This document shows positions 13,309 to 28,300 of a stretch of DNA of 64,000 bases, in pieces. The stretch covers positions 20,847,377 through 20,911,376 of the forward strand of contig CM060080.1 of assembly GCA_030533445.1 (NCBI GenBank), given 5' to 3'. The position numbers and the translations under genes are program-made. A model generated the notes under the pieces. It did no database searches. It saw nothing but the letters and a program-made list of their open reading frames with translations, and had not been told where the DNA came from. Positions within the stretch are counted from its first letter, which is position 1. Every line of letters starts with the position of its first letter. The DNA is from Cyprinodon diabolis (taxonomy: Eukaryota > Chordata > Actinopteri > Cyprinodontiformes > Cyprinodontidae).

Positions 13309-16300
13309 CTGCATGGGCGGTCCAAGTGTTAGAGATATCTCACATCAAACGCTGCAAACCTGAATTATTTCATGTTTCTAAGGAGATCAAACTAAACTAA
13401 CCTGCAAGGTGACGCGTACGAGCCCAGAGTGAAACGTTTTGTTTTCAGGATATGGATCTTGCTCAGGATGGTTGCTCCTGTCCTCGTAGACTTGTCTCTG
13501 TCTGAGCGGCTCTCTCCATGGTCGGACTTGGCTGTAGGACTCGAACCACGCGGTGGATGGTTCCTCTGGACGGTTCTCTTTCCTTGTCTCGGACCTCAGG
13601 TTGTCGACAGAGATGAACCATGAAACACCTCAACAACAAGACAAGAAAAAGAACTTTAAACGCCTGGACCAATTAAAACCTCCAAATGCACACAAAGGAC
13701 ATAAGGTGAAACACAACAAATATTCCCACTTTTCCACATTCTAACATGTCAAACTAAAATCGCAGTGTTTTAGACCAACTTTATTTCCAGTCCTCCAGAG
13801 CTACCTTTAGGGTAAGGCTTAGAGGGGCTCCTTTTGCACTTCTTCTGCTTCTGGCTGTTATTAGATCTAGGAAGAAGTCTCCGGCCTCCTCCTCCTCCTC
13901 TTCCTCTCACTGTGCTCGACGAAGAGGAAGAAATCCGCTCAAAAGCTCCAGCTTCTCCAGGAGAAGGAAACGTGGTCCCAACATCTCTAGTGTGCCGTCG
14001 AGTCCCGTTACGAACAATCTCCAGCTCTCCTGAGGTTACAGGGTAACAGTTACAGTTTAATTATAGCATTTTATTTTTCATGACAACCAGAGCGCTTTAA
14101 TTCAATGTGGAATGTGGAAGAGTTGGGTTGAATAAATTTCACAGTCTACAAGGTTAACCTTTACGTTTAACTCATTCTGGTTTGCTCTAGTTTTCCTAAT
14201 CCATCCTTCAGCTTGCTTATGGGCTCTAGACACAACTCCTGTTTCCTACCTTTCATTATTGGATGATCCGATTAATCCAGGTGTGCCTGGCCAATGTCTT
14301 CATGGTTACTGAGGTCAGGCACACCTGGATTAATCGGATCATTCAGTAATAAAAGACAGGAAATTTCAGGAAGTGGGAGCTGTGCAAAGAGGAGGTATAA
14401 ATGAGAACGGACACCATCTTCCCTCCAACTGAAAAGCAAGGCAGTTGTAGCTATGGCAACACAGTGATGCTCCTGTGCGTGGCTGTTTCTTTTTTGTGGC
14501 GCAGGTTAATATGACCTCAAACATTAGCCCCTGAAACACTGAAAACTTAAGATGTTTTATCTGATCCTCATCATCGAAACTGAAAGTTCAGCATCCACTG
14601 ACCTGCCTGAATGCATTTGTTGACCGTTCTTGCGGCTCTCTTGGTTGTCAGCGCCCTGGAAGGACCGCGGGGCGGCGAGATGGTGCTAGATGTTGATGCT
14701 GTATCAAGAACCTGAGGGGGAAATTTAAAAGAACTTTACAGAGACCTGATGTTTGAAGGCTGTGAAATAATTAATGTTAGCAGAAATATGTTCCTAGTTT
14801 TTCAATCTGGCTCCTCCATCATCTAAGTGTCTGATATTACTGCTGGTTTCTTTTAATGAGGAAATTATAACAACTGATTTTATCTAAATATTAAATCGCT
14901 GCAGACATGAGGACTTAAGTTTGGAACCTGACGAACCGATTGGTCTGTGCAGGTTGTTGCTGATGGAGTGAGAGTAACAGAGTCCTCCTCCTTCGTTCCT
15001 TTGCGCCGTTCCCTCTCCTCCCTCTGCTTGTTGATGGCGCTGTACAGTTTGCTGAGGTTAGAGTTGCTTCTCAGGTGCTTCACTCTGTCAGCGCCGAAGG
15101 CTTGGATGAGTCGTGCCGTGTCCATGCTAGATGTAGAGCCGGACACAGTGGAGAGCCTCTCTGGTTGATCTCTGTCTGCAGAAGGGAATGGCTGGTTGTG
15201 GATGTTGGAGACGTAGGTCTCCTTTTCTGCGTCTCCTACTTTTCGTCCCGTATTGGTCTGTTTAACCTCCTCCCCGTCTCTCAGCGTCCTAACAGGAACG
15301 TAATAACCCGGCCCTCTGTGAGAGTTCTGAATCAGACGAGACAGATGCTCTAATCGCTCCAATATGGCCTCTTTATCCCTGGTGGGGCGCGGCTCCTCCC
15401 TGTTCCACTCATCACAGAACCTCTGCCACAGGTGGTCCAGGGTGTCGCTGCTCTGTTGAGGGGGCGGTGGAAGACGGTCGTCCTCGGATTCAGCTGGATG
15501 GAACCTCTGATGAGTCGGCTCTGCTTGCTTGTAATGGAGGAACTGGATGGGGCTGGTACCCTGATCCCTCTTAGACGCTTTGGTGTTGACAGTTGAAGGA
15601 GCTCCAGAGACTGAGTGACGGATTGACTCCTGGGAAGATGGCTTCGCTGTTGGGCTAAAAGCTGAAGACCTTCTGCCCGCTGCTTCTGAAGCATCTGTCG
15701 ACAAATAAGACCCAATCTAATTATTTCAGGTTCCTGCATGATCTCCATGTCAGACAGTCACATTGTCTCCTGTCTAATAGAGTCGGTACCTATGTGATCC
15801 AGCGTTCTCTGGACGTTCTGTCCGCGATCTTCCATTCTGAACGTTCTCAGCCTTCTGCTGTAGATGCCCTCTTTGTGTCTGATTGCGATTCCGCGGTCCA
15901 ACCCTGGATCCTGATCCCCTAGGACCTCGCTGTTGAATCTGGGAGGCACTGCGTCATCTGATCCTGGTGGGAATTCAACGATGCTCGGTTACATCACCAC
16001 GACAACACACATTCCAATTAAACAGAGACAAAGAAAACAGCCTGATATGTACAGTTAGGACCCAAAAACAGTGTTTTCAGTTGCGGCACGGCTAAAGTAT
16101 GCTCCACCTGCAGCTCTGCCTTTTGTTCACCTCTGCCCCAGAACATGAATAATGGATGTGCTGTCTGGTGTGTGTTACAATAGACCACCTGCTTTCGTAA
16201 AACCTGAGAGGAGCCTCCTCAGCAACAAACTGCTGGTTCTCCTCAGGCAGACTTTACAGAACAGGTTATACGTTCAATAGGAATTAGCATATAAATAAAT

Positions 16301-19300
16301 ATATCTAAAGTCGATCTGCACTGTTTAACTAAAATATTTACAGTTATTAAACTGAAATCACATAAAAAAATTCAATGAATTTTACAGATAAAAACTACAG
16401 AGCACCTGGAGAAAGAAGGTTTAGTCATATTAAACACAAAGGTATCGGTACCAAAAAAAAACAAAAACAAAAAACCCTGGATTGGTGCAACTCTAGAAAT
16501 ATTACAAAAGCATTGTTATGAGTCAGAATGGCCTAGTCAAAGTAGATTCTACCGAGCATCTGTGGCAAAACCCGAAAATCTATGTTTTGAAATAATGGGT
16601 ATCCATTGAGTCAGAGTAAAGAAGATGAAGAAAGAGAGTTTTAATGTGAAAACTTTAACAATTGCTTAAAATCAATCACAAAACTCAATTTATCCTGCAA
16701 CAAAAAATATTCAAGCAGCCTCATTTCAAAGAAATTATGCAAAGACCATTTTTCATCAGGTACGTTAGAAAAAAATTGTTTGGTAACACCAGAAATATTT
16801 GCATTTTGCATTCGACGTCCACACAGATGCTGCATCCTGACCTGCCTTGTTCTCCGCACCGTTTTATCTTCACACATAAAAGCCAAGTTTAGTTTTACTG
16901 GAAATTAAATGAAGACATTTCCATTTGTGTTTATTTGTTTCCTCAGAACTCATACCATGAATAAACGACCAAAGGACTCATTAAAAAGATTAAAAAAAAA
17001 AAATATGAAGGTAAGGAGGGTGATGTAGAATAAACACAAAAGGTTTCAGTCAGTTTAATTTCTCAGACACAAAAAGGTGAGACGTTCTGGGAGCATTTCT
17101 GACAGGCGACCTATATGGCTGCCCTGATGAAGTGTAGCACAAACCTACCAGTGTGAGTGCTCTCCATGCTGGTGTCTGACTGGTTTGAGGAGGAGACGTC
17201 AGCCTCTGTCTGTGGGACGTAGAAGAGCTCCTCACTGCCTCGAGGTTTGTAAGGCAGCAGTACAGGATATGCTGTGGGACAGAAGAGTGAAGTCAGAGGT
17301 TGTTTCTGTTATTTCTTCCAGGTTTTTAGTGAAACACCTCCCTGTAACCCTACCTGGTGTTAGAGCGGTTAACGCTGCAGATCTGCGTTGCTGCGTGAGG
17401 GACGGTGATGATGCAGGGATCCCTTTTCTCCGAGCTGCTGTAGAAGCGTCTAACCTGCACCAATCTGCTGGACTTGACGAGCCGACGCCTTCGTCTGGAC
17501 TGCTTGCTGCGGGAGGGGAGCCTCTGATGGCGGCAAAGTCCACCGCGTCATGACGGTGGATGGCAGAGACAGATGAGTTTGCTGTTGATTTAGGGAGGAG
17601 AGTGAAATGGAGGTTTGGGGGACGACTCGTCCTGAAAGCCTGGTTTTCTTTATGACTGGGAGAAAAAGAACCGGTCTGGACTTTTGGAGCGTGTGCTCTG
17701 ACGTCTGGTTCCTCTAAAGCCTGTGAGGTCGGAGGAGGTTCCTGATCCTGGCTGCTTTTTTGAGATGCCTTCTGGTTTTCTTTACTTTCCTCAGACACAG
17801 AAGGCTGTTTTGTTATCGTTCGGGCTGAGGGAAGCCTCTCTGCTTCTGTCTCATCTGTTAGAAGATGCTGGATGGATGATGAGGATCTGACTGTTCCTAA
17901 GCGAAGCTCTGGAAGGTGGAGGGGTTGTGAGGATGAGCTTAGAGGAGGTGCAAAGGGGGATGAAGATGAGGGGGTCACAGAGGGCCTGTCGGTGGAAACA
18001 CTGATGGATGAGAGTGGTTGAACCCTTTTAGTAGAGAGTGCTAATCCTTCCCTGGCAGCTATCTCACAGACTCTGGCTTCTAGATGGAGGTGCAGGATGT
18101 TGTGATGTGTGTGAGGGTCTGGGCGGGCGGCAGTGAGGCCAAGCTGCTTTTTAGCGACGTTGAGGGTAGAAAATGCTTCAGTGTCCTTTTTAGTGATCCC
18201 AGTGCTGGACGCTATACTGCCATCTGTATCTGTGCTCCCTTGGCTCTAGGAGGTGGAAATAAAACAAAAAGGGTTTAATTGTGATGTCCTCAGAACAACA
18301 TTAATATAAAACAAATAAATTTAACTTATCCCACAGCAAACATGGACCCACAGCAACTTTTAAAAGTACCCACACATGTCACTATGCAACCACAAACTAT
18401 GTTTTATTATAAAATGTAAAGTGGAATAAAAAAGAAACATGTAGTTTTTATTTTCATAGTGTGGCATGAGTTGGTATTTAGCCTCTGAGTTGTTCTTAAA
18501 GAACTACCTTACCGACTAAAAGCTAGGCATGCACCGATCCCCTTTTTTGTAACGTCTGATGCAATTATGATACTTACAGTTAGATATCTGCAGATTCCTG
18601 ACTTTCCTGATACCGGATCTGTGGTTGCCTTAAAGTTATTATCATTCCTGCTAAACTCCTCTCAACAACCAAGTGTATGTAAGAAAGAATACATGCATGT
18701 TCTATGGGTGACTTGAGATTAATATAGGGTCAGAAAATAAGGAGGACATATTCCACCCTGAAAACAAATAATCAGCAATAAGGGTTGAAAAGGACTGTAT
18801 TTCATAAATCAAAGGTTAAACGTTCCTTAACCAAACTAGAATTTATTAATAGAAATAGACTGAATATATCTCATCCTTTGGATCATAAACAATACTGGTA
18901 TCAGGGTCTCTACTAAAAAATGGGATCTCATTCTTCAAAATAACCAAAGCTCATTACAACCGATCTTCAAATATCTGAGAGAATGAGTTTTGAAGCTTTC
19001 CGACTGATTTCCAATTTCCAATAAGATTTATGTCCGGTCTTTGACTGGGCCATTTTAGGCTGTGAGCTAAACCGCTATGACTAGGGGTGTCCCAATACAA
19101 CTTTTCCATTTTTTATTTGATACCGATATTGCAGCTTTGAGAATTGGCTGATACCGATATTGACCCGATACGATATTAGCAGTTAGCATACCAGCTTTTA
19201 TTACTGATTTTATTCTGTACAATGTTAGAAAGGGCTTGATAAAATTATATTACTAAAATGGAACAAATGTCAACAACAAAAGGTATGAAAACAACTGACC

Positions 19301-22300
19301 TATGTCAAATTAACTGATGCATAAGAGAAACCTTAAACAGAGCATTTCTATTAGGGACAACCTTAACTCCGACTTTACTTTTAAAGTTGTAGTCCTACTG
19401 AAAGCTGAACCTCTGTCTCCACCTTCCACTGTTTCTATTGTTTAGCTTTATAAATCTTCATATCAACTATGTGTTGTTTTATTGTTTTATTTCTAATTGA
19501 CTTTATGCCTGACCTTGTTTTGTTTTAATCCACATAAAGAATTTCAAAGTTGTACAAAAAATAATTCTAGCAATACAAATATATTTTCTAGTTGCTTTTC
19601 AAAAAATTGTGTTTTGTAAAGTTAGTTAAACCCAAAGTTTTACACAGCAAACATGGTTTCCCTGGAGCAATGAGACCTACACTGTCCAGAGGTGGAAAGC
19701 TGACATCAGAACAACAAATATAAAAACATTAACTGCAATTTGTAACAGAACAATGTTATGGTTTCTCCTCATGGAACATGGTGAGTTACCTTCAAAGGGT
19801 TTCTCAACAGGAGCTCTTTCTTGATTTCCTCAATATGTCTTCTGTCTTCTTCATCCAACTGCAGCGGCTCACCCTGCCGCTCCCAAACCTTCGACATCAT
19901 CCCTTCTGAAATGTTGAAACACATTTATATATAACTTCTTATGCAGCCAGTGGATGAACAGAGCAAATCAAAGAGGGGGAGTTAAAGAGGAAGGAACTGA
20001 ACCAATCAAAAGTCGATCCGATTCCCTATCTTTTAAATGGTAAATGGCATGTACTTATATAGCGCCTTTATTCAAGTTAGGAGACTTGACCAAAGCGCTT
20101 TACACTACATTCATTCACCCATTCACACACACACTCACACACTGATGGTGGCAAGCTACATTGTAGCCACAGCTGCCCTGGGGCTCACTGACAGAAGCGA
20201 GGCTGCTGTACACTGGCGCCACCAGGCCCTCTGACCACCATCAGTAGAAAATGCAGGTGAAGTGTCTTGCCCAGGGACACAACGACACTGAAAGTCGGAG
20301 TCTGGGCTTGAACCGTCAACCCTTCGATTTCAGGGCAAACTCCTACATCCAACGCCACTGTTTTTTTTTAACATTTATAAGATATGAAAATGGCATTGAT
20401 GCAGCCATAAAACAGGTAACAGCATTGCTGTTATCCGCTAAAAGTCTTGCTATCTCTGTATTTTGACATAATTGCTCTTGTTAAATAGCTTCATACAAAC
20501 TTATTTTAAACACATCAAAGTGTAGCTCACCCCTATTTGATTAAATAACCCTATCTTAATTAAAAAAATAAAAAGAGGAACTTTCTAATATGCTGAGTTA
20601 AAAAAATGGTACATCATTATATTTGAATAATTTACTGTTCCCCTGTACTGAATAATGACTGAAATAATGACAAAATGTTTTCATGCAAATTATTAAACTT
20701 ATAAGCTGAAATAGGAACGTATTAGGTTAGTGAATAAAAACAAAACACTAGAATAGGTGAAACACTTATTTCCAGTGTTTGGAGATGTAAAACTGTCATT
20801 AAAAGACAAGGTAAGTCGCTCCGTCACATTGTCAGACTTTATAATGAAGTGGAGGCAGACTGTGATATATCTTGTTTTTGGTGTAATCCAACAATCTGGT
20901 GGAAGAGACTTCAAAGTTTTGAACAGGTGGTTCTCATTGCTCTCAGAGGAATGAAATTGAAACTCTAAAATCATAAAAGCCGTCACCATCTACCGTGCTT
21001 ATTGCCAACATGTCTTTTTCTTCTTTACAACTTTGTGCAATGTCCTCCACTTTTCTCTCATGATGGACTCATGATTTTTGGGGTGAGTTACACTTTAAGG
21101 GTAACAAAACAAGCTAAATTCTATCCCTTCTACTATCAGTAATGACATCCATGTAATAAAACCTGCAATTAGAGCAGCCTGGTTATGTTTATTAATATAC
21201 TGATTGGAGGTAAAAAAAAAAAAAATCTGATTATTGTCTTTCTGAGCAGTATTTAATAAAAAGTTCATCAAAGGACAAGAGGAAGTGAATCTTTTACCTT
21301 TGGTTTTTCCCTCTTCCTGATCTGTGACGCTGGGTGAGCTGGATGCCATGGTGACAGGAGACTCCTTCTGCAGTAATTTGGCCACTCTGATTGTTAGTGA
21401 GTTCTCACTGCTGCTGTCGCTTAGCTCTTCCTGATTGGCATCCTCATGAACAGGAGAGGAAGAGCGACTCTGAGCTCCAGCATCACTAGGTGTGACCTTT
21501 TCCTCTTCCTCTGCTTCCCCCGCTATGTCTGCAGAAGTCAGATTCATCTGCTGCGTGTCTGCAGCTGTTGAAGGCTGTATTGGGATTTTATCTGGGGGAG
21601 CGGCACTACACCCCTCCGGCTCTGTCCGTCGGGGTGGCTTGGATGTTCCAGCGCCGTTACCGACAGGAATAAAGGTATCTGGTGAGGCTGGATTATCAGG
21701 ACGCCTAGGTGAGGTCAAACCTTCATGAGCAGCAGAGCTTTGCTGTGGTTTCTCAGCGGGAAGCATGGAGTCTGAGGAGGACCTGGCCCATGGCAGAGTG
21801 GAATGAGATTTGAGGTCTCCACCTGTGGAGCTGGAGGAGGACAGTAGGGAAGTTTGGAGCTTGCTGGTTTTCATCTCTGGTGGCCTGAAAAGGTCTTTAT
21901 CAAAGCAGAGACGGGATGTATTGGCTCCGGATGAGGCTGTGGAGGAACCCGTAGATATAATGTTCTCTGCTTGAGAAAGTAGTTTACGGATCTCGGACAA
22001 TGCCCTCTCACTAACGAAGGAACTTTCTCCATCTTGATTCAAGTTACGGCAGCTCGGCAGCTCTGTGACTTTTCTGTCCGTATCGACAATCTTCCCAGAG
22101 ACAGAGGTAGATTCAGACTCACCCTGCTGCTGCTTGGAGTTGTGCAGGATGGAGGAATGGGAACGTTCATCCGACTGATGGCAGGAAACTGCTCTGCTTT
22201 CCCTCGGAAGGACTTCTGTATCATGTGGAGAAGAAGCCCTCACTCTGACCTGCTCTGAAACAGACGCAGCTGGACCGAGACTGTCCAGGCTGAATGGGAT

Positions 22301-25300
22301 GGATATACTGGAATCCACCGACAGAATGCTGGACCTGGAGAACTCGCCTTTATAGGGACTGCTACCTGAAAACAAAACAAAAGCATGTTCTTGTTTTGGC
22401 AGTTCAAATTATCACCATAACCACATCAGTGAATGCAGCATATAATCTCAAAGGACTGTTTGCCGTTCCAACTGTTATGAACCTGTATTTTATGTATAGA
22501 TGTTAGTCTCACAGCAGCAGATGCTGAAACCAACAAAGAAAGGATAAATTCATTCAGATAGAAATCCAAGGAGAAGGAGAGAATAGGAAAGAGATTAGGA
22601 ATATTATCATTGCATTATTTTCCAATAACCCAGGTTCCCATTAGTCAGATTAATTATGTTTATTTAAAGGCAATAGCTACAAGTTGAACTCCTGCCGGCC
22701 AGTAAGTGGTTTTCTGACATTTGCCTGCTCTCACTCTGTACGGTTAGCCAGCCGCTGCCTGATCTGCTAATCCTAACCAAACTGGGGCTGCAGTTAATGA
22801 TTATTTTGCAAATCGATTAATCTGTCAATTATTTTTTTTGATTAATAATCAGATAAACAAAGGTTCCTCAAAAAAGACTTTACAACAATAAACCAGTTGA
22901 AACTAAAGCTTCTCCATTTGAGGAATTCTGGATAGAGCATATGGACAGACATATTTAATCTTAAATGCAAAAATGTTATGCAAATTTTTTTTTTAATGTT
23001 GTTTTATGTTTTATTATACTGCATGTTTTCCATTCTATGGTGTGAATTTTGCTGCATTATTGTTGCAAGAAAAGAACATTTTAATAGAAGTTACAAAAAA
23101 ATGAAATCCAGAAGTGAAACTTTTAAATATATAATATTTAAAAGGGTTTTAAGAGCAACTTTTCTTTTTAATCTGGTTTTGTTTTTTCTAATGTATTTTT
23201 TTCATCCATTTTTTTCCAACCTCATTTTTTTTTCTTTACAGATTTTTAATTTTTCATATTTGATTTCCTTTCAATTTTTTGTCTTTAAAATTTGAACTGT
23301 GTTTTACAGATCACATTTTTTTTCACTTCTGTGGACTGGCTTCCCTCTAGAATAGTGAGGATTAGTTGGATTAGTTGCTTGGTTGGTTGCATGGACCAGT
23401 TGACCAAGACCAAGTGTTTGCTTGTAGTGAAATCTGACTAAACTCTGACATCAAAATTACTCTCAAACCCTTGATTTATACATCTTTTTTTAATGGTGCT
23501 TTTTTCCCCCCGTTTTTCGATTTACTAAATGCTTTTATTTTCAAATTCCCAATTATAAAACATGTTTTTGTTGCTTGTAACAATAATGGAATGAAATTCA
23601 CTCCATACCCCGCTGCACATAACGAAATCCACACACATTATAACAGAGATTTTAACTTATAACTTGTTTGGCAATCCTTTAGCCTTGCAGACCTAAAAAC
23701 ATACCAGGATTCTAGGATTTTAATCAAGTTTAAAATGTTAACTCTATCACTATTCTAGACTTAATTGTTGCTTCTATAACATTTAATTTCTTGATGGAAC
23801 ACCAAGTTTTTAGGGAAGGTTGGTTTAAAGTTACCCTCAGAGGGTTGGGTGCTCTTCGAAGGGGTTCCAGAAGATCCTTTAATTGTACAAAGATCTGTGG
23901 GAGAAAATTCTGGTTCCCTGATGGGCCCCCTCGGGACGAACGGAGTCAGGATTTTGGACGGGGTCTGGTCGATGCCCAGGTTTTGAAGATATAACTGCCA
24001 GAGTAGAAAAGGAAATAACAGATAACTGATCAGAAAATAATGTTTGAATAAATATTAAACTGGAATAAAAAAAAATTTTAAAAAACGAGATATAATTTGA
24101 AGAAAAGAAAAAAAACAAATGGTCAACTATTAGTATTACCGGAATACGTTCATCGATGTTGAGCTCTTTAGACCCTGGAAGAGGCGGCGATGATGTTGAA
24201 CGTTTATGAGTCCAATAGGGGGCGTAATTATCTAGCTCAAGGCTAACCACAGAAGACGTTCCCACAGAAGGTCCCAATTTAATTTCTCTGTAACTATCCT
24301 GGGAACTTGAAAGTTCTGGATCAACAGAGACATGGTTGAAGTGGTGGAGGGGTGGAGCTTCAGTGGCGGTGCTGGGAGGAGAAGCGTCTGTCTGACTCAG
24401 AGTGGCACCGTTGGTCTGCTGGGGCTTGTCTACTGACATGACGACTGTGCTGATTGATGAAAGGGACTGTGACCTGCCAAAGGGAGAGGCTGAGGGCGGC
24501 GCAGCAGATCCCTTATTGTCTAGGTCACCGGGAGCTCCGCCCACAGCCTCACCCCTTCTTGGAGAGGAACCAGGTGATGGAGCAGAGGAGGGGATCCGTG
24601 TGGTATCCTGTGAACCCAGATGAATAGGGTTCTGATTCAGGACTTTGGATTGTGCCTTATCATCTTTCTTTTTAGGAGAAACTCCAAATTGTGCATCTAG
24701 TTCCAGGCCTTCTAATGGCGGGGTCCCCTCTGAACTCTTTTTTGTCCTCCAGGCATCTACTTTCTGCAGGTAGTTGAGACTTGGGAGAGAACGGACTCTG
24801 TCAGAGGCCTGGTGAGCTTGTTGGTCAGCAGCATTTGGTAGACGGCCATCGACTGACTCTGGCCCAACGCTGGAATCATACAAGATCTCTTTATTAGCTT
24901 CTATGGCTGAGAGATGTTCAAGTTTAGCCTTGCTGTTGAACTTCAAAGGAGCAGAGAAAAAGCCTGGAGTGGATTGAGACAGCGGAATTAAACCGAGGTA
25001 GGAGCTGTCGCTCCCTGCGTGGATCTGGGAGGACAGCAGGTCCCGCTTTCTGTAAATCCACCCAGAACCTCCTGAAAACGGCTTCCCGCTCGGTTTGGCC
25101 TGTGGCTCCTCAAGAGATGGCGTGGTGGACTGCTGATTTGGTGGCAGACCTTCTGGTTCCTTGTTTGCCTGCACGCTGCTGAGTCTCCGCGCCTCAGAGA
25201 GCAGCTCTCTGTGCAGCTCTTCACTACTGTCATCAGGCTGAGTCCTGCGGGAACCTATCGTAATGTTGCTGATCTCTTGGTGCTCTCTCTGCCGTTGGGA

Positions 25301-28300
25301 AGGACCTGCTTCGCCCGGTGGACCTTGTCTCTCATACATGGTGCCTTTGGAAGCCTCCAGGTGATTCTGCAGATCTGAACAAAAGCCAGAAACTTTTATA
25401 TCGGCCTGTGACTCAGAGGAAACAGCGCTGCTGCTCCTGCTGCTCTGCATGCCAATTTCTTTTTGCAACAGGTCCAGAAGCTGATGTGCAGGAATACCTT
25501 TATTCAGAAAGTTGGTTTCATCTTCATGGATTTGACCTTCATAACCGCAACATTTGATTGATTGGATTTCTTCTGCATTGACTTTAGAATCACTTGGAAG
25601 AGGATGAGCCATCTCCTCTTGCTGCTGGTTTTTTTCTGTGGATATGCTTTGCTGAGATGGAGAACAGACACACTTTGCCCCTTCTTCAGAAAGGAGGGTT
25701 TCCTGAGCCAAAGGGTGCTGGGACAGTGAACCCTGCTCAGAGGAATTGGTAGTTCTGTCATGGATAGGAGAGTGGACTCGCTCTGATACTATGGAAACAT
25801 CAGGGAAAGCCCTGGGGAGAAAAACACAGTTGATCATCCTTCCACTAACTGGACAAAATGTACCTTGAAACTGTTTTTTTTTATGCTTATTTATGTTACA
25901 ACTTTCAACTGTGTTTTGGACCGACGTGTTTCACAAATAAACTAACAGATGTAACGTTCATGTGTTTTCTGTGAGCACAGATTCCCAATACACTAACAGA
26001 AGTGAAATATTCACGTCATTTAGTCAAATTAAAAGTTGATATTGTTCCAAATGAAAATTTGCACTTATGGATGAAACCAGTAATTTAACTTTACCTGGAA
26101 ATAAAATTCTTTATCATGGAAAAACATCAAATAGAACAATTAGTCGCCAAATAAATATCAAATTCAAGTCAAAGACAAACATGTCAAATTAGCACTTGCT
26201 GTTATTTATATGAACCTGACTTTATTAAGTGACGATTTTAAAATAGGTGTGGCCAGCCCTGCCAAATAATGAGCAAGTTAGCAGATGTGGTTTTCTAGTA
26301 AAATGTCTCAGATATCAAATGGAGACATTTTAAAAATACTTAAGGTGATTCAGGTTCTTAGCTTGTTAAAGAAACAATGAAAAACAAACCTCCCCTGCTC
26401 ATTGAAATAATTCTAGATGCTAAATGTTACTGTCGGGGGTCAAAAAATTGAGTTTGACCAGAGTGAAATATTTGATCATACAAAAACATTATTTACTCTT
26501 TGAAACAAATACGACTTCACTTTTTTGTCAATTACATTAATGACTCAGATATCAGATATTTTTAACTTTATTCAAATGAGGAAGATTGTTTTACATAAAA
26601 AATTCAGCTGCAACAAATTAGAGTATTTTTTTTTAAGTTGGTTCAACATAAACATTTCAGTAGGATTTAGGTGTGCACTTAGACATAGTCATTCTAACAC
26701 AGAAACGATTTGATCTAAACCATCGTAACTCCAGCTGTCTGATGCTGCCACCACCATGCTTCAATGTGGGCTTCTTAAAGTTATTTTATTAGATATGGAC
26801 CCCCAATAGCATTTTTTACTATAGGGCAACAGATTTAGTTCTGCTCTCCTCCAAACTGAGGACTTCTTACCCCTTTTATAATTAGATTAGCTTTGGACAG
26901 GTTAGTGTTGTTGGTTAATTTTATTCAAAGGTGTTAAAGCAACTGAGATAGAATTCAATTTATGATTAGACTCTGTCTGACTCTGTCTATCTTCTACTTT
27001 AAAACTCAACAAAATGCTTGAAGTTCAATAGTTTGACAAAAATTAGCAAAAGGGTGTTATTATTTCTTCTAGGCGATTTAAAGAGGTTTCACTGGGCAAA
27101 TGAAAATAATGGTCTTTAGTGTCTTGATTTTTTGTCTTAAGCGATTTCTACCATTTTGAGCCCCAACACATTGAAGTGTATTAGTTATATTCAGCTCCCT
27201 GTTGTTCACCTTAAAGGAGCAAAGCCTGTATAACTTTGCTGGTAGAGGGAATAGTCGGTGGCGATGTGCTGCAGTCCGGATGTCGAAGGCAGCAGCTGCA
27301 GTGCAGGAGACAGATTGCTGTCCTGGAAATCTGATGAAAAAAGTCTGAAAGTCACTCATCTGGATCAATGGAAACTAAACAATCAGATAAATAATCATTG
27401 TCATAACATATTTTATACAGTCATCCATCCATTTTTTATCATGCGTATCCCTAGTGGGGTCGTGAGGGGTGCTGGTGCCGTCTATGCTTCAATTCCTCAT
27501 TAAAAACCAAATATGACCCCTTTAATTCCTTTAGTTCGGTTATGTTTTTTCATTATATGTCATTGTATGTTACATGAGAAACATACCTAGATGCAGAGCT
27601 TCATGCTGTGACCTTTGAAGCCTCCACTTATCTGTTTTTATTCCATCCCTCCTCTGATTCCTGGCTTTTGATAGTTCTGTACCTCCATCAGGTCGACTCA
27701 TAGCTTCACCCAGCCAATGAGAAGGGGCCACCGCCCTCTGTAAACAGAATCAAAAAGCGAGATAAGTTTTATCTCTCTGCACCTCAACAAGAGCAAGATC
27801 TGCTGTGTCAGAAGGAGGTGGAAAGCTGCAACAATAATACTTGCAGAAGAAAAAAAAATCCCATCTCACAGCAGTCAAAAACCTGTACAATTAGACAGTC
27901 CAAAGCGCCTTAAAGCTGACCAATTGCACAATTACAGACCATACTAGCAGAAAGTAGCAATGACTTCCTGATCCCATACGTGCTGCCGATATTTTTAGGC
28001 AGTTATTAGAGCCGATACATATTCCTTTTTCTTCCTTAATTTGAATGATATAAATGAGACAATAACAATTATTACACAAGTCTGGGTGCAAAGAAAAAAT
28101 ACTCATGTATTAACAAATTAAACAAAACATTAACAACATATGGAGGGAGCAGGGATGCATGTCATTCAGATCTCAAAGCATGGCAGCTGAATGCACTAAA
28201 GAAAAGGTAAACATATGCAAGGAAAAAAAGAAACAACTAATTATGGCCAAAATTTTCTCTACTCCAGTTCCACACAAGGTATCACATAGAGATACACAAA

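Noticed and set aside
13834..14046. Plus-strand open frame with a proline run
   Set aside because: It is antisense to the alms1 exon 13805-14029. The proline run comes from the Arg/Gly-rich coding on the other strand.
14947..15353. Plus-strand open frames of 73 and 92 codons
   Set aside because: They are antisense shadows of the alms1 exon 14928-15694, whose minus-strand product matches ALMS1.
17185..17553. Plus-strand open frame of 122 codons
   Set aside because: It is antisense to alms1 exons at 17149-17271 and 17354-18245 and crosses an intron.
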